Below are positions 1 to 10,982 of a stretch of 16,927 nucleotides of DNA, one piece after another (position 1 is the stretch's first letter; each line of letters begins with the position of its first letter). A model generated the notes under the pieces. The model did not search any database and was not told where the DNA came from. It saw only the letters and a program-made list of their open reading frames with translations. Source of the stretch: Ichthyophonus hoferi (taxonomy: Eukaryota > Opisthokonta > Ichthyosporea > Ichthyophonida > Ichthyophonidae); NCBI GenBank assembly GCA_002751075.1, contig NAOQ01000456.1:13925-30851 (forward strand), written 5' to 3'. A program made the position numbers and the translations under genes.

Positions 1-2120
1 CGCTTTTGCCAAATGTTTTTGAATACTGTGAGATCTCAACGGAATAAAATACAAAGACATAATTGTAATTTGTAAAGTTTTTTATTTATTTATTTAAAAA
101 AAAGTGTAATAGGGTACTTTGAGGTATTTGTACTGAAATTGATATTGACATATCGTTATATATATGCATACACATTATTAGTAGTTTGGTGTCTTCGATT
201 GTAAATAAATAAAAAGTTTTTAGATACACATCATAGTGGCATTGGGTTGCATTTACTTGGTAATATTAGAGTAATACATCAAATGATTTAAATTATAGTA
301 GGTATATTTTCCTCGATCTGACCCTGACAATCAACATTTTTGTATCTCAGTTATGATGACTTCTATATTATGTTAAATACACTAAGGTTTCTTGTAATTA
401 ATAGTCCTCAATATAATACTAGGTTATTAGTTGGTGGTGGAAATACAGAATATAACGAGAAGACTGTGGGTGAGACCGTATGTACGTCCAGTACATTCAT
501 TGCAGGGTGTAGCTGTAACTATAAGTTATGTATGTCAACATAATTATATGCATAGTTTATTTAGTTCACATATTGTTGGTCACCATTTTTTTTTTGCTAG
601 TAGATAGTAGTAGTTTATCTTCCTTCCATATTTTCTTTTCTATTTAATGGAAACTGTCTTGGTTAGCCTGCCAAATCATATTCAATAACTCGTTCTTATG
701 TATTTGTTTTATTTCAAAAGGAAACTATATTATAAATAAACACCAATAATTACGAACATTCATTTCCATTTCATTTTATCCATGTTTTTTTTTGTTTTGT
801 TGTTGTACCAATCATATTGTTTACATGTCAGGCATAGGACGGCAGTTAACAATTCAATTAATGCATAATATAAGTAAAATATGGGCATACATTTATTGCT
901 ATGATAATAGCTGCTAGCATAGTATATATATATATATATTACTTCAAAATTGTAACATTGTTGTTTATTATTAAAGAAATATTGATATATCCACACTATA
1001 TCATAAATATTTTTTATATAGCTATAGGCGTATAGCCATTAGCATTTGGATTTACTTAAAACAATTCATGTTTAACTAGTCAGATAACACCAATATAGTC
1101 AATCAATTGTTGTAATTGACTAATGACATTAGCAATTTACAACAGTGATAATATGGAAGTGTAGTATATAAGCGGTATATGCATATTTCTCTTCATTAAG
1201 GGGTTGGTAGCCCTAACCGTCTTTGCCAGAGTTAATGGGTAATTTCTTGTTAAACATTTAACATCTATAATAGCCGGTGACACAGGTACTGTACTACGAC
1301 CCCAATATTCTATCAATCAATATTAATGCTATATATGCAATTGGCATATTTTCTCTGCTCGGCCTAAGAATGATAGTCAAATTTCAATATATTCTATGCC
1401 ATTGTGATAGGTAGATATACTAGAGCTTCCATAATACACGCAGATCAGTCCAATAAGAACTATAGATTAAAATATTAATTGAAATATAATTGGAATATGG
1501 ATAACATTTCAATAAATCCTGGCCTATGCATTTACACTTATATATACCAGTAATATAGTTTAATATTACTTTTATTCTTCGTTATACGTTGGACCTCAAC
1601 ATCACGTGCTCCAGTCACGTGTATATTTTCGTGTAGTTTAAAAATAAAAAACACCCACATGCATATATATATATATATATATATCACCCCAAACGTCATA
1701 AGCAATTCTTCCATAGATTAGATTATCAAATACAACCATATGATTGGCTTATTCTGTGACCTAAAATGATAAATACAAAACACGACAAGGTAATAAGTAA
1801 AAAGGAAAGAAATGATAGCATAGGATGGCCATAGTAGATTTTTAAAATGACTGGTGATTGGTCCATCATGTATTTGATTGAGAGATCTGTTTAGAAAACC
1901 AATAGGATAGTATAATAAAATATACTATAGTTTGATTAAGCACTAGTGTAGTTGGTTAAAGGAATAATAGAGAGTAATAGCAAACGCAAGAACCCAGACA
2001 AATAAAACAGTGAATCGGCACCTATATAATATATATAACCCACATAACCTACACTATACACCTTCATCCACCCTACCGCCTACCCCACCCTATATCATGC
2101 TGTACTCTTCCTATGTTATT
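1..2120. other. 3' flank of RPB2: 3' UTR and intergenic DNA, no gene recognised
   Basis: This is AT-rich sequence with no long reading frame on either strand and no family I can recognise. The RPB2 3' UTR must begin at 2120 on the minus strand, but there is no clear AATAAA in its first few hundred bases. The nearest on that strand is at about 1571-1576. It also contains (AT)n runs at 923-940 and 1663-1684, a pair of CACGTG sites at 1603-1621, and several CCAAT/ATTGG words. A neighbouring gene may lie to the left of the window. Confidence 0.6.
2069..2090 (-). promoter_or_regulatory. G-rich (TAGGG/TGGGG) tract in the RPB2 3' UTR
   Basis: On the transcribed strand this reads as repeated GGG/GGGG/GG runs separated by TA, T or CGGTA, about 30 nt after the stop codon. 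It could form an RNA G-quadruplex or bind a 3'-end factor. That role is inferred only from base composition. Confidence 0.35.
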
Positions 2121-2279
2121 TTATGGCATATAAATATTGGATTTCTTAGCCATCCCTGCTCCAGGTGGGCCTCTGGTAGTCATTCCTGGCATCTGAACCA
2201 TCAAGCGTGGAGCAATTTGCATAGACATTAACTCTTGGAATAGTAGCTTGCAGGCATAGGGTATCTCTACCGCAGACAC
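2121..2279 (-). CDS. RPB2 (POLR2B): RPB2 last exon (clamp C-terminus, extended tail)
   Basis: It encodes [20 protein letters not shown] and QIAPRLM, the conserved end of RPB2, then an extra tail [19 protein letters not shown] and IYMP before TAA. Human RPB2 stops about four residues after IAPR. The acceptor is CCCCCGCCTAG. The tail shows no family match I can recall. I see no strong donor that would remove it. Confidence 0.93.
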   Translation of the reverse strand: MSAVEIPYACKLLFQELMSMQIAPRLMVQMPGMTTRGPPGAGMAKKSNIYMP

Positions 2280-5200
2280 CTAGGCGGGGGAGATGAGGGT
2301 TGGTTGGTTTATAGTGATGTATGTATGTATGTATGCATGTATATATGTATATGTTTGATAGTAAAATAATAAGTATGATGGTAAGATAGCATATATAGGT
2401 GTAATTTAGCGCCGTATTATTTGTGAAAGGTATAAGTGCAGTGATAAGTACTGGCAATATAAAGTATAAAGTAGAATGGAGAAGAAAGGAGAAGAAAAAG
2501 AAAACCACTATATATATAATGGTATGTAGGATAGTATGTCCGTATGTATGTTTTTATGGCTATATAGAGAAACATATACAAATAAACAAGTATATACATA
2601 AAGCAATGGATAGAGATACACATACCTCGGTCTTGTTCTTGCATGAGCGACACTCGAAGGTCTTAGCAGTCAGGTTGGCAATAGCAATCAGACCACACAG
2701 GTTACATACATGTACACGATATTGATCACTACAAAGGAACATTCGCTCCTTCAGGAACATAGCCGCACCTAGTAGAGGTAGAGGTTGCAATGAATATATA
2801 TAGTGGGATTACATAGTATAGTAGAGTAGAGTATACTATAGTATACGATATCATAATATATCATACTATACCATGCTATATATAAACCTTTCCAACTAGA
2901 CAATATGCCAGAGACAGAGGCAGACACTAAAAATACGGCGTGTAGTAAAATATATACATATACATATACATACCGTGCGATATCATGCAATCTCTCTCCA
3001 TCTCTCCGAATCGCAGTCCTCCCTCTCGCGCACGACCTTCGGCTGGTTGGCGAGTAAGATTCTAAAGACAGAATGGGATTGGTGTGTTATAATTTAATAT
3101 AATGCAGTATAGTGCAATACAGTATAGTATACTAGCGTACAATATAGTAAAATATAATACAATACAATACAATACAATATAATGTAATGTAGTACACTAT
3201 AATACAATACACCACACAACACAATCCAATCTAATATCTAGCGTACATACATATTCCATTGTATTAATTTATAAGCATATAGCACTATAAGGATGAGGTC
3301 CACCGTACCCAAAGCTTACTATATGATATAGTAAGATATAGTACGATACATAGTATATACATACACAGTGGTACATACCTGTGTGGGTCCACGTGCTCTG
3401 GAGTGGATCTTATCGTCCACCATGTGCTTAAGACGCTGTAGAGGTGGGTGGGTAAGTATGGTAAGTATGTGTATATGTCTATATACATATACATATATCT
3501 GTAGGGCATTTTATAGGCCAATAATAGTAAGAGTGATCTTAGTAATAATAATAATAAATAAATAATAATAATAAATAAATAAATAATAATAATAATAATA
3601 AAAGCAATAGCAGTACAAGGAGAGTAATCAGCGGGTGAAGGCGAAGAGGTGTATATGAATGCCTAATACATACCCTATACCACTATATAACATCAATAAC
3701 AACACTAACCTGGTAGTAGCAGGGTGTGAAATACACCTGTGTGTTGATTTTACGGCCTGTATGTCCACAGTACATGACCTACCATCCATAGGGTGAAAGG
3801 GGTAGATAATTAGAAGCCAACGAATATACATTAACCGATAAAAAAGGAAGTGAAGAAAACAGATAGTACGGTAATATGATAGTAAAATAGTATATGATAA
3901 TAGTACATGGTATAACAGTAAGATATTATAACAATACATAGTAAGGCAGGGAGTAATACCCCAGTGCAACCAAACTTACACTACACCCACACCTACCTCG
4001 TTGCCACGGAGATGGTAACCATAGGCTTTAAGCACCTGGGAGATGCGTTCCACTGTCACGCCCTTGTTGAAGGGTGTGGCGTCACCTAGACGTCACAGCA
4101 GAGGGGAAAAGGAATGTGTGTAGGTAGATAAGTATATGTATATATTATACAGTATTATACTATATTACACTATATCATATTACATTACATTATGCTATCA
4201 TACATTACACTGCATTGCATTGTATTATATAGGATCCTATATATCTAGTATTATACTATACTATACTATATCAGACAATGTTACATTATACTATCCTATA
4301 ATACATTATATTGCATGGTATTCCATAGCATCCGATACGTCTCCTTACCACACCACATACACACCTTCCTCTCCCTTATTGGCTCCAACCTTAGACAGTA
4401 AGGCCTCAGTCATATGACCAATAGTCATTCGAGAGGGAATAGCGTGAGGATTAACAATAATATCAGGAGTTACACCTGTGGGGAAAGGTCCGGAGGTTAA
4501 CAATAAGATCTATACTATGTTGTTGTTATACAATCATACTATGTACTATAGTCTAGAGCATAAGGAGATGGATTCTATTGGTACCTGCTACCAATCATGT
4601 CTTACTGTGTATTACCCTTAGTCAATCAGATATGGAATTTGGAAGGGCTTTGTGGTTGCTTCCAAAGATAATTTCATGAATAATTAGGAAATTCTATTGA
4701 ATAAATAATTTTTACCCTATTAGGAAGATAATATATAAATTTTAAACTTGAAACAATTTCATTTTAAATAGACTTGCAAAGGATTACATTTTATGTCTCC
4801 CAATATAGTAGGAACATAACGTGCAGCCAATTAAAAAACATCCTCCACACACAATGGCAACCTTTCACCTTCCACCCTATTACACCATAGCAACCACCTA
4901 CCCTCGGCGGTGAAAGGCATATCCTCAGTACGATACTGGATACCACAGGTTCCTTTCTGCCCGTGGCGGGACGCAAACTTGTCACCAATTTGAGGAATAC
5001 GCACCTTACGTACTCTTACCTTGCAGAATTTATATCCCTTCTCGTCCACTGAAAATATACGGTTAGTTTTTATTACTATTAGAACTATTATATCTTATAT
5101 AGTATTATATTGTGATGTCTGCTGCAGGTACAAACATACATATATACATACAATACATACACTCAGACATTTAAGTAATCAATTAATCAATTAATTCTAT

Positions 5201-8200
5201 TTTTCGTCATATAAATCGGTTATTAAGCTATACATTATCCTAGTGACTCTTACAATTTAATTTTAAGATAATTTTATTATTGGTATCTTGTTTCCCTACC
5301 ATTAAATCAATTCATAACTACGTTTCAGTTTACCTGTATATCATATTATAATAAAATAAAATAAAATACAATATCTTATAATATAGCAAAACAAGACAAT
5401 ATCGTACCCCACCCCACCCTACCCTAACCTACCTTACCCTACCCTATCCTACCCAGCCAGTACTTACCAGTCAACATGACGCTGTCAATAATACCCTCTT
5501 CACTCTTCTTGAGACACTCACTGGCATCCCTCTTAGTAAACCTTCTGTTTACTGGCTGGAGACTATCACTTTCATCCGGGAGGGGCTCCGTCATTCCTAC
5601 TATGACGTCACCACCACTCACACGAGTCCCCGGAGCTATAATACCATCATCATCTAGTTTCTCGTACATTTGGTTGCGCATCCCTTGTACGGTACCTCGG
5701 TTGGGCTTCTCAAAGGACTTCTGTGGTTGGCCCACTGCAAAGGACAGAGAAGGAGAGGGAGAAGATTAGATAGAAAAAGGAGTAGTACATATATACATAT
5801 ATGTATGCATGCATGCGCGTAGTAAGTAATAAATAAACCAAACTAAGCTAAAACAACTTAAGCCAGACAATTGGCTAGAGTAGAGGAGAGGCAAAACCTA
5901 CAGCGTGGCTCGCCCTCTTCACACTTCTTAGACCTATAGTAGATAGAGCGGAAGAAACCACGTTCAATAGACGACTTGTTCATAATCAGAGAATCTTCCT
6001 GATTGTAGCCTGGGGGCATGTATGATTAGTAGCCTATCAAAACCATGCGTTATATTATAATATTAAAATCTGTTTTTTATTAATCATGTGATTCATGTGA
6101 TTATTATCCTATCAATAATCAGGTGGCAATTTTTGTGTCTATATATGGAAATTATAAGAACCAACCTTCCATATATAGCAACACGTCGCTGTCTTGTCTA
6201 TATAGACCAATCATTAAACATGCGATTTAACTATTTTGCTTTCAATGCGCAATAAAAATCAGTAAAACACTGTATCTATTACTAAACCTATCATAAATAG
6301 CACATAGAGTGTAAAATTTTAATTATAATATCTATTGTATCGACCAATCAAGTCAAAGACAGCAATTCTATTCCACAGCATGGTGCTATATAACCGCGCT
6401 CAATCCAACCTGTCAGCCTATAAGCAATATTGGTTAATATTAAAAACTAGGGGAGGGACAACTAGGGCATATCGCTATCGCAGACCATATATATATAGTA
6501 AGATATAAGAGAGGGAGAGGAGCCATACCTGTATATGATAGAATGGCAACAATAGCATTGATGCCAGCGGGAAGCTCACTGAATAGGAGGCGAGGGAGGC
6601 ACGTGGGTTAGCCATTGCTCACTGAATAATATATATGCAAGCGGAAGAGAGTATAGTATGTATGCATGATATAGTATGATATAGTAGGATAAAGTAGGAT
6701 GTAATAGGAACGTACCGGAAATACAGGTAGTTCATGGACATGGTGTGACAGATAGGTTTCTGAGGGTAATATAGAACGTGGGCAAGGGTATCCATCCTCA
6801 TTTGGAAGTTCGTGATGTAGACTCCCATGGCTTGCTTTCCCATGGCACTTTGATAGGTGTTACGGGGAGACTGTATGTATGCAAATGCGGGTAGAGAGAG
6901 AGTGGTAAGAACTCCTCTCCTGTGCCTAATAATAACCAGATAGAAAAGAGGGAAAGCGGAGAGGAAGGATACACAGAGGAAAGAATTGCAAATCACATAC
7001 AGTCCTATGATTATAGGATGTATGAGGTAGATAGTGTGATAAAACAACAGGAATATAATATAATATAATAACATAACTTATACATACACACCACAGTATA
7101 CATAGTACATATAATATATCACCCACATACAGACCTACAGCTTACCTGGTTATGGTCAGGGAAGGGTACAATAGAAGCACACACGCCCAAGATCATCGCA
7201 GTGTGAATCTCACAGTGTGTAAAGGTATTGCAGTAGCTTTCGTTAGGGTTGTCGTAGAGCTGGTCTGTTTGCATCATAATCATACAGGTTTCTTCCTCGC
7301 CACAGTCGATATACTCTACTACTCCACCTGTTTATGTATGTATATGTATATGTATATGTGTAAGTGTAAGTGTGTATGAAGGTACAGGTGGTCAGTAGAC
7401 AAAAGTCACAGAAGTAGGCGTGTGCAAATAAGAAAAATTGTATAAAAATCAGCACGTATATATGAGCAGTAATACAATACAGTACAATAGAATATAATAA
7501 AATATAACACACTAATATAATATAATACATTATAATAAGCTGTAATAAACTATAGTACAATATAATAAAATATAACACGCTGTAGCCATTGGTCATACTT
7601 CGCAATAAATCGTCCCAACCATAGGAGTCCTCTTCATCTTCTTGTAGTTTTTGAATGTGTTCCTTCGTGATTAGCAGCCTGTAGGGCGTTGGTTACTATA
7701 TACTACTATAGGGGCATTGGTAGGTAGATAGATAGATAGATATATATACATACACGTACACACATATTTATATATATGGTATAGTTATTAAATGTAGTAT
7801 AAATAATATAAGTATCTTTAGCCAATACAAGAATCAAAAAAACTATAAATATAAATATAGTTATATACACATACATATATTATAAAATTCATGACGCTCC
7901 TGGATTAGATACACCCGTATAATATTTAATTTTCATTAGGACAAATATGGTTTTAAGTTGTCGATTATATCTAAATTAGCGAGAGAATACGGTGGAAAAA
8001 TACGATAGCTAATCATTAAAATACAGATAAGCATAAAAAGCTGATTAAAAATTTCCATTTCCATTTGTAATCGGCTGTAATATAGGATATAAAACATATC
8101 TAAGCAATGTATACTACACTCTAAGTAGATTGCATACAGATATGTATATCTGACCACCAAAAATGTGTCTATATCTCTTTCCTTTGACCAATAGGCTTGA

Positions 8201-10947
8201 TGGGTTAATGGGCACTTTGACCAATCACCATGAGAGTTATGGGAAAGACCTATTACTATGTATAGTACAACTATCTAATTATCTCTATTATTTTCTCTAC
8301 TTCCCTCTCTTTTACTAACTTTGTAATGTATATATATATACCTGCCTATAATTATGCTATTCTACACTATACTATACTAGACAATAGAGCTCCCCTAGCC
8401 TATAACACTATTAACACGTACCCACTCCCACTGCCATCTTCATTCTCCTCAATGATATAGAGAGGTCGACATATTCTACCAGAGTCCGTAAAGATTCTCA
8501 ATTCTCTTTCACGGATATCCATAACCACAGACAACTCTACTGATACGTTGCTGTTACGACGTAGTTGCCGCATTACCTTCACTAGTTGCTATGGTAACAA
8601 GTTGTGATGAGTATGGGCGTAGGTGTGTGTGTGGATGGATGTGTGCACACATGGGGGCATGCTTCTATATGTAATTAGGCAGAGATCAATATATATATAT
8701 GTATATGCATTGAAGCAAGCAATAGTATGTATAATAATATAATAGTACACTAGCACAATAGCATAATAGTATGTATGCCAGTATACCCTGCATACGTAAC
8801 CGTACAACACATACCTTAGGGTCCTGGTGGATGCCTACCCAATTACCATTAACAAACACCTTGGTAGCAGAGGGTATATTGGCGGGCGACACCTCTTCTA
8901 GGTTTTCCATGGCCCACTACAGAATACCAATAGATAGCCTGAGTTAATTTTAATTGATATAATGTACTGTAGTACAAGACAGGATAAGATAGGATATAAT
9001 AACACAATATAATATAATATAATAAAGTATAAGATAATACAAGACGCAAAAACATGATATTATATTTTCTATTTATATCCACACTTTCTTATTGGAAATC
9101 CCTTACTGTGTACCAATAACAATCATTACTAAAGATGTGTTAAGTACCACAAAGCCATCTCCCTCTATAGTGCAGTTTCCATATTTTTAATTTTCTGTTA
9201 GAAAATCAAAAAATTGTCTCACTTTTTCTAACTTTTTTTTTTCGTAATTATTTTTATTCTACATATCTTTCTAAATTTCTTTAATTGTTTTTTATCAATT
9301 ACTTACATATATAGTATACACTACACACACATACACCATACACCAATACACCAACAGCTATGTCTGTACTACCTCCTCCAAGAACTCGATGATTGGATTG
9401 GAGGCAGATCCCACGGTAATCAGTGCCATCAGTGAAAGATTCTTGACCAATCCACAGGCCTGTCCTTCAGGAGTCTCAGCAGGACACACCATGCCCCAAT
9501 GGGTGTTGTGCAGCTGACGCGGTTTGGCCAATTTACCTATAAATAAACTCCATCTAATTAGTGCTTATTCCTACGTGAGCTGTGCCTAAAAACTATTTAT
9601 GAATCAATAATGGTATTGTATTGGGTGGTGGTTCGTTCTACCAATAAGATGGGCGGATACACAAGAATCCCTCTTGACTGTGTTGAATATTCATGAAAAT
9701 ATACTTGCTTTATGTACATAATACTATGCTAGCAATAGACCAATTGTGTCTAGTTAGGCTGCATTATATTTTTAATTTTCAAATATATATTTTTTTGGTG
9801 TAAATGATTTTAGGAGTCTGACACAGTGTAGAAATACTATATATATATGTTGGGGCCAGTATTAATTTTCAAACAACAAATCATAAAATATAATTATAAT
9901 TTAATATCTGCTTTATATATTTAACATTGTTATTGTAATAGTATTAATACAGTAAGGATCAAATTGATTGGCAGAAATGCAATAATGACTCGTAGTCAAT
10001 AGGTGATCTTATATTAAAAAATTAAAAATTGGGGTGAATAAACGTATATGAATGCCTTTAGATTGTGATAAATTTTAGGATAGCATATGTTATAATGCTA
10101 TGACGTGATAGAATATAGGATCAAAGGATAAAACATATTATATTATAAAGCAATATAATACCATACAACATAATACAACAACACAGTGTACAACAATATA
10201 CAAGGGTAAATCAACCTACCGCCACGCTCAATAGGAGTATTCAGACGACGTAGATGAGATAGAGTAGAGGCGAAAGTCAAGCGATTTAACACCTGTGATA
10301 CTCCTGCTCTGGCCTGATGGGCCTTACGTTGTTCACCCCAGTTACCTACAGAGGGTGGCCCGGTGGGTTGGCATAGGGTGAGATAGAGGCAACAGAAAAG
10401 GTAGGATAGGTGTGGAAGTGGGTGGATTTGTAATGTATGTATGCTTATAGTATATGATTGGTTGCATCCAATCTTATATACAATTATTTAGTACTGTGGT
10501 ACAAAGGTATCTATCATCTCTCTACAAAATACCTGCATATACTATTTATCTACACATACATACATATATACATACACACACATACAAATATACATACATA
10601 TACACATACATAAATACATACATACATACACTCTACCTACCTGTGGCTAGGGAGTATTTCAAGCCGTTTCCTATAATATTAGGCCTCAAGGCATTACTAA
10701 GATTGAAGTCTTTACCACGATCAATAGACCTAATATGGGCAGGGGCTACAAGGTGAGCATGGGCCTAGTCTCCCCATACTAGCATATATATATCATATCA
10801 TATCATACTATAGAATACCCTATCATACCATACTATATAATACCCTATCATACCATACTATATAATACCCTATCATACCATACTATATAATACCATATCA
10901 TATCCTACTATATAATACTATATCATATCGTATTATACCATATACAT

Positions 10948-10982
<35 letters not shown>

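Noticed and set aside
340-543. 67-codon open frame on the plus strand in the left flank
   Set aside because: Short, ordinary for AT-rich DNA, no recognisable domain, and no splice or promoter context.
5406-5456. Interstitial telomere remnant
   Set aside because: Units are irregular (CCCTA, CCCCA, CCTTA, CCTAT) and the tract is short, so a true telomeric origin is not supported.
5476-5769. 97-codon open frame on the plus strand
   Set aside because: It is the antisense shadow of RPB2 exon 22, whose minus-strand frame matches the family.
7936-8160. 74-codon open frame (minus) inside intron 16
   Set aside because: Tyr/Ile-rich translation typical of AT-rich intron sequence, with no match to RPB2 or another family.
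10454-10756. 100-codon open frame on the plus strand
   Set aside because: It runs through a CATA microsatellite and the antisense of exon 12. The minus strand carries the real coding sequence.
10786-10940. Tandem 25-bp units as a CRISPR-like array
   Set aside because: The units are contiguous with no unique spacers, and they lie in an intron of a eukaryotic gene.
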